The notes below the pieces were generated by a model. The model was not told the DNA's origin and did no database searches. It worked only from the letters and a program-made list of their open reading frames with translations. DNA of 57,970 nucleotides, from positions 1 through 57,970 of the forward strand of contig CALXMM010000014.1 of assembly GCA_944389475.1 (NCBI GenBank), read 5' to 3'. The stretch comes from an uncultured Clostridia bacterium. Its GTDB lineage: Bacteria; Bacillota; Clostridia; TANB77; CAG-508. The translations under genes were made by a program, and so were the position numbers. The number at the start of each line of letters is the position of its first letter. The stretch's first letter is position 1. Of this stretch, positions 45,514-53,961 are shown piece after piece.

Positions 45514-46728
45514 ATGAAAAATTCGGGAAATAATATGTTTAAATTTGCTACTAAAGAACTAAGCCAAGATGCTTTCCTATGCTGGTTAATAAATGGAATA
45601 AATACTAAGGATGAGGGATTAAAAAAGCTAGCAAAAGAGTTTATAAAATTAATAGTTAATAAAACTAAAAACGACAAATTAAAAAAATATATAAATAATG
45701 AAGATTATAGAGTAGAGATAAAACAACAATATAAAAATATTGATATTTTGCTTATTCTAGGTGAGTATTACATAATTATAGAAGATAAAATAAAAATGAG
45801 AGAACATGATGACCAAATTAATAAGTATGAATATTCATTAATTGATAGTGGGATAAGTCATAATAATATCTTTACTTGCTATTATAAGATTTATGATGAA
45901 TATAATATAAATAATAAATCTGTAAGTTCAGTGATAACAAGAAAAGATATGATTAATTTGTTCAAGGGCTTCAATTTAGATAATATGTATATAAATGATT
46001 ATTATGAATATTTGGAAGAAATCGAAAAATTTTCATTAAAAAAAGATATTGTAAGTGTAAAAATAGAAGATGAAAAATCTGATATTCTAAAAAAGCCACA
46101 AGATGCAATATATACGAGTTTTTATAGTGAATTAGAAAGTAAAGATAAATCCCAAAATATAGTTGGATGGAATTATGCGGATAATAGGTCCGGTGGGACT
46201 TGGTGGTATGCATCTAAAAAATTTAATAATGTTATTAGCAAGAATTTTGATTATATATATGTCGAAATCGATTTAAAAGAAGATAGAAATAGGATAGTTA
46301 TAAAACTAGCTAAAAAAGAGAAAATTTTAGATATACCTTCAAAAAAAGAAAATAAAATAGAAAATTATTTGAAAGAAAAAGAATATTTAGAAAATGGAAA
46401 AGTAAAATTTTATGATATAAAAAATCATTATGTAATAAAACAAAATGAGATAATAAAATATACCCAATATGTATGTTATAAAAATCTACATACAAAGGTA
46501 GATATTTTTGACCAAGTTGTTACAGAGGAATTATTAAAGAGATTAAAAAAATATGGAATTGGTTTAAATAATAATTCTAAAGGAGTTTTAAAAAAGGATA
46601 ACTGTTTACCACATAAATACTATGTAAGAATAGCAAGTATAGATGTTAATAAATATACATTGTTAGAAATAGAAGAGATTTTGGACACTTTAAATGATTA
46701 TTTGAAGGAAATAAAAATACATTGCTAA
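45514..46728 (+). CDS. PD-(D/E)XK nuclease superfamily protein
   Basis: The 404-residue protein resembles the PDDEXK_4 group of the PD-(D/E)XK nuclease fold. The N-terminus has ELSQDAFLCWLI, then the catalytic core NIDILLILGEYYIIIEDKI with Asp77, Glu90 and Lys92, and the following helix QINKYEYSL (Gln101, Tyr105). The C-terminal 200 residues have no domain I recognise (GGTWWYASKKF, YVEIDLKEDRNRI). Such proteins often occur in phage defence or other accessory loci, but no partner family is fixed. GGAGG is 8 bases upstream. The next gene starts within about 60 bases, so the two form a cassette. Confidence 0.7.
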   Translation: MKNSGNNMFKFATKELSQDAFLCWLINGINTKDEGLKKLAKEFIKLIVNKTKNDKLKKYINNEDYRVEIKQQYKNIDILLILGEYYIIIEDKIKMREHDDQINKYEYSLIDSGISHNNIFTCYYKIYDEYNINNKSVSSVITRKDMINLFKGFNLDNMYINDYYEYLEEIEKFSLKKDIVSVKIEDEKSDILKKPQDAIYTSFYSELESKDKSQNIVGWNYADNRSGGTWWYASKKFNNVISKNFDYIYVEIDLKEDRNRIVIKLAKKEKILDIPSKKENKIENYLKEKEYLENGKVKFYDIKNHYVIKQNEIIKYTQYVCYKNLHTKVDIFDQVVTEELLKRLKKYGIGLNNNSKGVLKKDNCLPHKYYVRIASIDVNKYTLLEIEEILDTLNDYLKEIKIHC

Positions 46729-46789
46729 AATGTTGTATAAAAAAGAAAAAATAATATTGGATAAAATAAATAAAGGGGTAAATATAAAA

Positions 46790-47542
46790 ATGCAAAACAA
46801 TTTGAATAAGTCGATAATATCAAAATATACTTTTGAAAAATTCGTAGTAGTAAAGAATAATGAATTTGCTTTTAATGTTGCAGAAGATATAGCAGAAAAT
46901 AAAACAAATTATAATCTATTGTTTATATATGGTGGAAATGGAGTGGGAAAAACACATTTATGTTGTGCAATCTTGAATAAAATTTTAGAAAATAATAAAA
47001 ATTTAAATGTGTTATATAATACTGCAGATCAATTTACTGTTGAACTAATTAATGCAATAAAAGAAAATACTATGAAACAATTCAGAGAGAAATATAGAAG
47101 TGTAGATGCACTAGCTATAGATAATATTCAATATATAGCTGGTAAAGAAAGAATTCAGGAAGAGTTCTTTAATACATTTCATGATTTATATTTTAAGAAC
47201 AAAAAAATTATTCTTTCTAGTGATAAGGCACCAAAAGATATTAATTTACTGGAAAATAGAATTGAGGCAAGAATTAATTGGGGAATAGTAGCAAAAATTT
47301 CGGACTATAATTTTGAGGAAAGATTAGAAATATTAAAAAATAAAGCAAAAATGAAAAACTTAGAAATAAATGAAGAGACATTATCAATGATAGCAAAATT
47401 AGTTAATTCTAATATAATGGAGTTAGAAGGAGTATTAAATACAGTAATTGAGTATTCGAAAATATTTAATAAATCAATTGATAAAAAAATGGTTCAAGAA
47501 GTTTTAGAAGATAGAGGCATTAAAAAGAAAAGAGGAATTTAA
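46790..47542 (+). CDS. DnaA-like AAA+ protein without DNA-binding domain
   Basis: The 250-residue protein aligns with domain III of DnaA from KYTFEKFVVVKNNEFAFNVA to ELEGVLNTVIEYSKIFNKSI and then stops. Domain I (DnaB and self interaction) and domain IV (DnaA-box binding) are missing. Walker A is GGNGVGKTH (48-56). Walker B reads LAIDNIQ: DnaA has IDDIQ, so the second Asp is Asn112. Sensor II reads NIMELEG where DnaA has N-[IV]-R-ELEG, so the Arg is Met210. The arginine-finger region ENRIEARINWG keeps Arg161. The ATG at 46790 has AAAGGGGT 10 bases upstream; an earlier ATG at 46730 has no site. It is not Hda by phylum, but the domain make-up is similar. Confidence 0.8.
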   Translation: MQNNLNKSIISKYTFEKFVVVKNNEFAFNVAEDIAENKTNYNLLFIYGGNGVGKTHLCCAILNKILENNKNLNVLYNTADQFTVELINAIKENTMKQFREKYRSVDALAIDNIQYIAGKERIQEEFFNTFHDLYFKNKKIILSSDKAPKDINLLENRIEARINWGIVAKISDYNFEERLEILKNKAKMKNLEINEETLSMIAKLVNSNIMELEGVLNTVIEYSKIFNKSIDKKMVQEVLEDRGIKKKRGI

Positions 47543-47590
47543 AGATTATCCCGTAGCCCGAAATGAGAATGGGAGTGTCTTTAAATTCCT
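47533..47590. terminator. Perfect 13-bp inverted repeat at the end of the DnaA-like gene
   Basis: AGGAATTTAAAGA (47533-47545) is the exact reverse complement of 47578-47590. It encloses a G/C-richer segment with CCC and GGG. The left arm contains the last codons and stop of the DnaA-like gene, and the right arm lies 13 bases from the glmS 3' end. There is no T run, so it may act as a processing or bidirectional stop signal. Confidence 0.6.
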
Positions 47591-47602
47591 GATTATTATA
47601 TC

Positions 47603-49426
47603 CTATTCAACTGTTACAGATTTTGCAAGATTTCTTGGTTTATCTACATCCAATCCTTTTTCTTTTGAAATATAATAAGCTAGTAATTGTAAAGGTATTA
47701 TGGATAAAATAGGTGATAAGCAAGAATTTGTTTCCGGTATATGGATTACCTTATAAAATTGAGAATCATCAACTTTTTGATTTGTTATTACTAAAGTTTT
47801 TGCTCCTCTTGTAATTACTTCTTGCAAATTACTTATAGTTTTTTCCACTAATTTTGGATTTGTCATAATTCCAATTACTGTAACATCATTTTCTATTAAA
47901 GCAATAGGTCCGTGTTTTAATTCTCCTGCAGGGTAACTTTCTGAGTGAATATATGAGATTTCTTTAAGTTTTAATGAACCTTCTTCTGCTACATAACTAT
48001 CCACACCTCTACCTAGGAAGAATATGTCAGTTTCTTTGTAAACAAGGTTTGCAAAGTTCTTTACTTCTGCCACGTTGCCAAGTGTTATTTCAGCTTTTTT
48101 AGGTAATTCTAGGATTTCCTTTTTTATGGCATTAATTTCTTTGCTAGATTCTCTACCTAATACTTCTGCAAAGTATAAAGCTAAAATATTTAATAAAACA
48201 ACTTGTGAAGTATATGCTTTTGTAGAAGCAACTGCAATTTCTGGACCTGCATGTGTATAAATACAGTAGTCTGCTTCACGAGTGATGGAACTTCCAATAA
48301 CATTTGCAACTGCAATTGTTTTGGCTCCTTTTTGTTTAGCTAATTTTAATGCTGCAATGGTATCAGCTGTTTCTCCAGATTGACTAATATAAATACATAG
48401 AGTATGTTCATCAATTAGTGGGTCTCTATATCTAAATTCTGATGCTATATCAACTTCTGTAGGAATTTTACAGAAATTTTCAAAAGTTGCTTTTGTAGCA
48501 AGACCTGCATTTTTAGCAGTACCACATGCAACTATATATATTCTATTAATTGTTTCTAAATAATCTTTTGATATTTCAAAATCATTAAAAGAAATTTTTT
48601 CATCTGACAATTTTGAACCAATTGTTTCTCTAATGGCATTTGGTTGTTCATAAATTTCTTTTAGCATAAAATCTTCATAACCATCTTTTTCAGCTGAAGC
48701 AGTATCCCATTCGATACTTTTTACAACTTTATCTATTTTATTTAAATTATTATCATAAAAATCTATGTGATTTCTTGATAAAACTGCAAATTCACGATCA
48801 TTTAAAAAGTAGAAATCTTTAGTAAATGAAAGTATAGCAGGAATATCTGAAGAAATATAATTTTCATTTAATCCTCTACCAATAACTAAAGGGCTATCCT
48901 GTCTAACAACAATCATATTATCAGGTGAGTCTTTACATAAAATCTCTAATGCAAAACTTCCTTTTAATTTATCAGTTGCTAATTTTACAGCTTTTAAAAA
49001 ATCTTTTTCTTTTTTGTAATAATAATGAATTAAGTTTGGAATAACTTCTGTATCTGTATCAGAAAGAAAAGTATATCCGTTATCCTCTAAAAATTTTCTT
49101 AATTCATGATAATTTTCTATTATTCCATTATGTACTACAGCAAATGTTTTGCTATTATCATAATGAGGGTGAGAATTTACAGCAGAAGGCTTTCCATGTG
49201 TTGCCCATCTAGTATGACCAATACCTATTGTTCCTTCTAAAGTATCTACTTCTTTCATAGAATTTAGATTTGCAATTCTACCTTTTTCTTTTACTACTTT
49301 TATGCCATCATTTTCTATTGTGGCAATACCTGCAGAGTCATAACCTCTGTATTCCAATCTAAGTAAACCATTAATTAAAATTGGCTTTGCTTTTTTGGTT
49401 CCTATATAACCAATAATTCCACACAT
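47603..49426 (-). CDS. glmS: Glutamine--fructose-6-phosphate aminotransferase (isomerizing)
   Basis: GlmS makes glucosamine-6-phosphate, the first step to UDP-GlcNAc for cell wall. The 607-residue protein has the glutaminase domain with Cys2 (MCGIIGYIGTKKA) and the two SIS domains with SQSGETADTIAALKLAKQKG and the C-terminal LAKSVTVE with the conserved end. It is the only gene in its unit and is preceded by a glmS ribozyme. Confidence 0.98.
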   Translation of the reverse strand: MCGIIGYIGTKKAKPILINGLLRLEYRGYDSAGIATIENDGIKVVKEKGRIANLNSMKEVDTLEGTIGIGHTRWATHGKPSAVNSHPHYDNSKTFAVVHNGIIENYHELRKFLEDNGYTFLSDTDTEVIPNLIHYYYKKEKDFLKAVKLATDKLKGSFALEILCKDSPDNMIVVRQDSPLVIGRGLNENYISSDIPAILSFTKDFYFLNDREFAVLSRNHIDFYDNNLNKIDKVVKSIEWDTASAEKDGYEDFMLKEIYEQPNAIRETIGSKLSDEKISFNDFEISKDYLETINRIYIVACGTAKNAGLATKATFENFCKIPTEVDIASEFRYRDPLIDEHTLCIYISQSGETADTIAALKLAKQKGAKTIAVANVIGSSITREADYCIYTHAGPEIAVASTKAYTSQVVLLNILALYFAEVLGRESSKEINAIKKEILELPKKAEITLGNVAEVKNFANLVYKETDIFFLGRGVDSYVAEEGSLKLKEISYIHSESYPAGELKHGPIALIENDVTVIGIMTNPKLVEKTISNLQEVITRGAKTLVITNQKVDDSQFYKVIHIPETNSCLSPILSIIPLQLLAYYISKEKGLDVDKPRNLAKSVTVE

Positions 49427-49857
49427 ATATATTGTACCTCCTATATAATTTAGTACGACTTACTTTATTTATAAAATAATTTAAAAAAAACGTACTATAA
49501 AATTAGCCAAAAAGTAACAATATAGCTACACAATTAGATTTGTTCTACTATTGCTAGTAGTTTTTGCTAATATTTATGGTAGTAGCATACCACAGAGCAT
49601 CCGCCGAATATTTCGATAACTCTGACCTCGTCAACACTAATTATGCAAAAATAAAATTATGCTAGTTAGTGTCCTGGCGCTAAAATGTCATTTATATAAT
49701 ATAAAATAATCCTCCTTTCGATATATTCTTATCTTGTAGCTTTTTGACTTATGGTATAATATTATAATAAAATTAAAAAAGTATCAAGTCCTTTAAAAAA
49801 TAGTGCATAATATGATATAATATATCTTGGATTTTAATTATATATGGAGGTGAAAAA
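49427..49857. other. glmS-uvrC divergent intergenic region
   Basis: This 430-bp gap holds the glmS ribozyme, a short inverted repeat TAGTACG/CGTACTA (49451-49457 with 49491-49497) between the ribozyme and glmS, and the uvrC leader. On the plus strand a TATAAT lies near 49755 but its -35 is poor. No gene is seen. Confidence 0.6.
49535..49690 (-). promoter_or_regulatory. glmS ribozyme riboswitch
   Basis: On the minus strand the leader of glmS holds the ribozyme core: AGCGCC at 49681-49676, the P2 region with GTTGACGAGG, then TTATCGAA, TTCGGCGGATG and a P4-type hairpin CTACTAGCAATAGTAG (49560-49545). These are the conserved elements of the self-cleaving glmS riboswitch, activated by glucosamine-6-phosphate. 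Cleavage would fall between 49681 and 49680. The outer limits are estimates. Confidence 0.92.
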
Positions 49858-51657
49858 GTGCAAAACAAATTTAATATAGAAGAGGAAATAAAAAATTTAC
49901 CATCTAAGCCTGGGGTATATTTAATGCATGATAAAAACAATAATATTATATATGTTGGTAAAGCAGTTTCTCTAAAAAGAAGAGTTACATCATATTTTAG
50001 AAAGACTAATAAAACAGAACGTATAAAGAAGATGGTTTCTTTAATTGACTATTTTGAATATATTGTTGTTGATAATGAGGCTGAAGCCTTAATATTAGAG
50101 TGTAATTTAATAAAGAAATATAGACCTAAATTTAATGTATTATTAAAAGATGATAAAACATATCCATATATAAAAATTGATGTAAAATCAGATTTCCCAA
50201 ATGTAATAATAACTAGAAGAATATTAAATGATGGTTCAAAATATTTTGGACCATATGCAAATTCTGGAGCAGCGAAGGAAATGGTTGATTTTATAAAAAG
50301 CAAATATAGAATTAGACAATGTAGAAATTTTAAATCTACAACAAGACCTTGTTTAAATTATCAAATAAAAAAATGTTTTGCACCTTGTGTTGGATATATT
50401 TCTAAAGAAGATTATAGAAAACAAATTGATGAGATAATTGACCTATTAGAGGGAAAGACAAGCAAAATACTTAAGGAATTAGAAAATCAAATAAAAGAAG
50501 CTTCAGCAAAACTAGAGTTTGAAAAGGCAGCATATTTAAGGGATAAGATGGTTGCTATAGAAAGAATTTCTGAAAAACAAAAAGTATCCAATATATCAGA
50601 AAATAATATAGATGTCATAGGAATTGCAAAAAATGATTTAGAGGTATGTGTAGAAATATTTTTTGTAAGAGGAAGTAAAATGATTGGAAGAGAATATTAT
50701 TTCTTCCAGGATTTAGTGGATATGTCCGATAGTGAGATTTTGTCAGGTTTTATTAAGCAATATTATATGGATAATCCAAATATTCCAAATAAAATAATGA
50801 TGAGATATGAGCCAGAAGATATGAATACAATAGAAGAATGGCTTTCTAATTTAGCAAATAGAAAAGTTGAAATTAAGACTCCTCAAAAAGGTGAAAAATT
50901 ACGTTTTGTAGAAATGGCAGAAAAAAATGCAGAAGTTACATTAAAAAATAAATTTGAGGATAAAAATAGTTTGTTACTAGAATTAAAAGATGTTTTAAAA
51001 ATGGATAAAATTCCAAGGAAGATAGAGTGTTATGATATTTCTAACATATCTGGAACAAATACTGTAGCAGGAATGTGTGTAATGCAGAATGGGATTATCA
51101 AGAAAAATTTGTCAAGAAGATTTAAGATAAAGACAGTATATGGTCAAGATGATCCAAGATGTATGGAAGAGGTAATAGAAAGAAGGTTAAAACATTCTAT
51201 AAATGGAACAAGTACAGGATTTGGAAATTTACCGGATGTGATTTTTGTGGATGGTGGTATAACGCAAATAAGAGCTGCAAGAGAAGCAGTTAACAAATAT
51301 AATCTTGATATAAAAATTTTTGGAATGGTTAAAAATGATAAGCATAGAACTAGAGCATTAATGGATGAGGATAGAAAAGAAATAGCTATTTCAGAAGAAT
51401 TATTAAATTTAATTACTAGATTTCAAGATACTGTGCATGATACAGCAATTTCATACCATAAAAAATTACGTGATAAAGAGATGACAGAATCTGCTTTGGA
51501 CAAAATTTCAGGAATTGGTGAAGTAAAAAGAAATTTATTATTAAAAAGATTTAAAACAGTTAGTAATATAAAAAATGCTTCACCAGAGGAAATAATGACA
51601 GTTAAAGGAATAAATAAGGATTTGGCAATTAAGATAAAACAAGAATTGAATATATAA
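49858..51657 (+). CDS. uvrC: Excinuclease ABC subunit C
   Basis: UvrC makes both incisions in nucleotide excision repair. The 599-residue protein has the GIY-YIG domain (PGVYLMHDKNNNIIYVGKA, residues 16-34), a UVR motif (KLEFEKAAYLRDKM, about 218-231), the RNase H-like nuclease domain (FVDGGITQIRAA) and C-terminal helix-hairpin-helix motifs (ISGIGEVKRNLLL). The start is a GTG with GGAGGTGA upstream. It complements mfd, which lies elsewhere in the window. Confidence 0.97.
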   Translation: MQNKFNIEEEIKNLPSKPGVYLMHDKNNNIIYVGKAVSLKRRVTSYFRKTNKTERIKKMVSLIDYFEYIVVDNEAEALILECNLIKKYRPKFNVLLKDDKTYPYIKIDVKSDFPNVIITRRILNDGSKYFGPYANSGAAKEMVDFIKSKYRIRQCRNFKSTTRPCLNYQIKKCFAPCVGYISKEDYRKQIDEIIDLLEGKTSKILKELENQIKEASAKLEFEKAAYLRDKMVAIERISEKQKVSNISENNIDVIGIAKNDLEVCVEIFFVRGSKMIGREYYFFQDLVDMSDSEILSGFIKQYYMDNPNIPNKIMMRYEPEDMNTIEEWLSNLANRKVEIKTPQKGEKLRFVEMAEKNAEVTLKNKFEDKNSLLLELKDVLKMDKIPRKIECYDISNISGTNTVAGMCVMQNGIIKKNLSRRFKIKTVYGQDDPRCMEEVIERRLKHSINGTSTGFGNLPDVIFVDGGITQIRAAREAVNKYNLDIKIFGMVKNDKHRTRALMDEDRKEIAISEELLNLITRFQDTVHDTAISYHKKLRDKEMTESALDKISGIGEVKRNLLLKRFKTVSNIKNASPEEIMTVKGINKDLAIKIKQELNI

Positions 51658-51661
51658 AAAT

Positions 51662-51698
51662 AAAAGCTATACAAATTTGTCATTTGTATAGCTTTTTA
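51662..51698. terminator. Bidirectional terminator after uvrC
   Basis: AAAAGCTATACAAAT (51662-51676) pairs with ATTTGTATAGCTTTT (51682-51696) around a 5-base loop, with a T run. Confidence 0.9.
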
Positions 51699-51703
51699 AA
51701 ATA

Positions 51704-51770
51704 GTGCGACAGGCAATGCGTTTAGCTAATAGGTGAAAGTCCATAGTGGAGGTAGATATCGCCAAACACA
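51704..51770 (+). mobile_element. Possible 5' scrap of a group II intron
   Basis: GTGCGAC at 51704 followed by ATAGGTGAAAGTCCATA and GGAGGTAGATATCGCC resembles the first 70 bases of bacterial group II introns, which begin GTGYG and carry a GGTGAAAGTCC segment in domain I. No reverse transcriptase ORF and no domain V are present, so it would be a dead fragment. The match is from memory of the consensus and is uncertain. Confidence 0.35.
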
Positions 51771-51785
51771 TATAGAGATTCATCT

Positions 51786-52505
51786 TTATAGCAAAATGCC
51801 ACTATCAAGTGCTATTTTTATCATATTATTTAGTCCTTGTTCACGTTCTTCTGTGGATGCTTGTTTTTCTATGAATTGTGAATCAACAACAGTCATTAAA
51901 CAAGCAGCTTTTTTATTTAATAATTTAGCATTGTAAAATAATGCAAAGGCTTCCATTTCGGCAGAAACTGGATTAAATCCTTTAGGTATTCTATTAAAAA
52001 ATTTTTTAATATCTGTCATATAATGGTCAAAAACATCGGTACATACAGTATTTCCTTCTATTAATTTCTGGTTAGAAATTTCAGCAACCTGTTTTATAAC
52101 AGAATTAAGAGTTTTATCAGCAGAAACAATGTGACAATTTTCGTTATTAAGTGTTAATGCATAATTGCTTTCTGTATAAACATCATTAGCTAAAATTACA
52201 TCAAATAAATTTATTTCTTTTAGATATCCTCCACAAGAACCAATTCTAATAATATTTTCTACATTATAAAATTTATATAATTCATATGAATATATTCCAA
52301 TACTTGGCATTCCCATTCCATGAGCCATAACAGAAATTTTTTTACCTTTGTATAAACCAGTATAGGCAAACATTCCTCTAACAGAATTAACTAATTTTGC
52401 ATTTTCTAAAAAATTTTCAGCTATATATTTTGCTCTTAAGGGATCTCCTGGCATAATAATAGTCTTTGCAAAATCACCAATTTCAGCTTCGTTATGTGGT
52501 GTCAT
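51786..52505 (-). CDS. deoD: Purine-nucleoside phosphorylase, DeoD type
   Basis: The enzyme phosphorolyses purine (deoxy)nucleosides in salvage. The 239-residue protein has MPGDPLRAKYIAENFL, GMGMPSIGIYSYEL, RIGSCGGYL and SAEMEAFALF, all DeoD motifs; the catalytic Asp is in TVVDSQF. The ATG at 52505 is 7 bases from GGAGG; an ATG at 52511 is too near that site. It is monocistronic. Confidence 0.95.
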   Translation of the reverse strand: MTPHNEAEIGDFAKTIIMPGDPLRAKYIAENFLENAKLVNSVRGMFAYTGLYKGKKISVMAHGMGMPSIGIYSYELYKFYNVENIIRIGSCGGYLKEINLFDVILANDVYTESNYALTLNNENCHIVSADKTLNSVIKQVAEISNQKLIEGNTVCTDVFDHYMTDIKKFFNRIPKGFNPVSAEMEAFALFYNAKLLNKKAACLMTVVDSQFIEKQASTEEREQGLNNMIKIALDSGILL

Positions 52506-52725
52506 ATACATACCTCCTTAAATTAATATTTTGCTTTCGTACTCTACTTTTCATAGAATACTGTACACTCCAAATTATTTATTGAATATATCTAGTATAT
52601 CATATTATAGAGGAAATTATAATCTTATGATACAAAATTGTAACAAAAAAGTAATATTATGGAAATATACAAATTAAAACAAAAAATGTATAATATTTGT
52701 AGAAAAATGTAAAGGAGAGATTGAT

Positions 52726-53412
52726 ATGTGGACATGTTTGTATTTATGCCATATAGTTGTAATTATTATGATAATAATAGCTATATTGGGAATTATTTAT
52801 GGAATAGCTCAAAAGAAAATTAAAGCTTATCAAGTTATTATAATTTTCTTGTTTTGTGTAATCTCAATGGCATTGGTTTCAGGAATTACATCTATGCAAT
52901 ATATAGATGATGTAAATAATAATTTAAATGTAGGTAAACAAGTTACAACTAAAACAGATTATTGGACATATGATTCAAAAGAAATGGCTCAAATAGAAGA
53001 TTATACAGTTGGTTATACTAAATTAGTTGATTTAAACACAGGAAATTTAGTAGCTGTAAAAAACGAAGCTGAATCAACAGGAAATGCTGTTATAGATTTA
53101 AATAATAAAGAAGAGGCTGATACAGCATGTCAAGCAATAGATATAAAAAAAGAATTAAATGCAACAGATGATTATTTAATAACTTTAGATTCAAAAGAAT
53201 TTATTAAAGCAACAGATTATATTTATTATGTAACTTATAACTATACTTATACGGACCCAGATACAAAGTCAACAGAACAAGGAAAAGTATATTACATTAC
53301 AAATAGTACAAATCAAATGAAAACAATAGTTATGACAAGTATAAAAAACGAAGAAAAAGAAGTTGATTTTGAACAAAAGGTTTTAGAAATCATAGATTCA
53401 ATGAATTTATAA
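52726..53412 (+). CDS. Membrane-anchored protein of unknown function
   Basis: The 228-residue protein has two membrane helices (about 8-28 and 36-55) and an extracytoplasmic region of about 170 residues with many Asp, Asn, Thr and Lys and a Tyr-rich stretch (YIYYVTYNYTYTDPD). No family is recognised. It starts 6 bases after AAGGAGAG and lies 15 bases upstream of the next membrane protein, so the two probably form a unit. Confidence 0.75.
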   Translation: MWTCLYLCHIVVIIMIIIAILGIIYGIAQKKIKAYQVIIIFLFCVISMALVSGITSMQYIDDVNNNLNVGKQVTTKTDYWTYDSKEMAQIEDYTVGYTKLVDLNTGNLVAVKNEAESTGNAVIDLNNKEEADTACQAIDIKKELNATDDYLITLDSKEFIKATDYIYYVTYNYTYTDPDTKSTEQGKVYYITNSTNQMKTIVMTSIKNEEKEVDFEQKVLEIIDSMNL

Positions 53413-53427
53413 AAGGAGGTAAGTTTC

Positions 53428-53817
53428 ATGGTAATAGCATTAGGTTTTGTTTTTGATATAATAGTAGCAGTTTTAGTATATGAATACTTAAAAAGAGATA
53501 AAGAAATTGAAGCTTTTGCTGCAGCTGTTATTATAAAAGTTGCATATTATATGTCTTCTAATATAATTATGGGACAATTTAATTTAATTGCTTTAGTAAT
53601 ATATGTATTAGTTATGATTTGTGTTGCAAGATTATTTATTATAATAGTTAAAGAGATATATAAAACTAAATTACATCCAATTTTATTTATAGTTATAGCA
53701 TCTGCACTTGGAGCAGCAATAATGTCATTAATAGGACAAATTTTATATACTTTATTATTTAAATTAGTAACTTTATTTGCAGCAACATTCCAATATACAT
53801 TGGATAAAATTTCTTAA
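53428..53817 (+). CDS. Four-helix membrane protein of unknown function
   Basis: The 129-residue protein is mostly hydrophobic, with helices at about 2-20, 32-50, 53-73 and 83-115 and short charged loops such as EYLKRDKEIE. I do not recognise it. It starts 8 bases after AAAGGAGG, 15 bases after the preceding gene. Confidence 0.75.
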   Translation: MVIALGFVFDIIVAVLVYEYLKRDKEIEAFAAAVIIKVAYYMSSNIIMGQFNLIALVIYVLVMICVARLFIIIVKEIYKTKLHPILFIVIASALGAAIMSLIGQILYTLLFKLVTLFAATFQYTLDKIS

Positions 53818-53821
53818 ATAC

Positions 53822-53850
53822 TTGCAACATTAATTATAAAGTGATAAAAT
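53822..53850 (+). promoter_or_regulatory. Promoter of pyrG
   Basis: TTGCAA (53822-53827), a 17-bp spacer and TAAAAT (53845-53850). The next terminator-like hairpin lies between this promoter and pyrG. Confidence 0.55.
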
Positions 53851-53870
53851 AAAATAAGTTTTTACATATG

Positions 53871-53917
53871 AGAGATTAAAAAAAAACCGATTTTGGCAAT
53901 TTTTTTAATCTCTTTTT
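53871..53917 (+). terminator. Terminator hairpin in the pyrG leader (possible attenuator)
   Basis: AGAGATTAAAAAAA (53871-53884) pairs with TTTTTTTAATCTCT (53900-53913) and is followed by TTTT. It may simply end the upstream membrane-protein unit, or attenuate pyrG, since a promoter lies upstream of it. Confidence 0.7.
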
Positions 53918-53961
53918 GCAGTTTTTAGTACAAAAGTTGGTTTTGAGAAAGGGGTAGTAAA

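Noticed and set aside
46730..46789. Longer start for the DnaA-like protein
   Set aside because: No ribosome binding site precedes 46730, and the DnaA similarity begins only after 46790.
47547..47555. DnaA box-like TTATCCCGT next to the DnaA-like gene
   Set aside because: It differs from TTATCCACA at three of the last four positions and is a single copy inside a hairpin loop.
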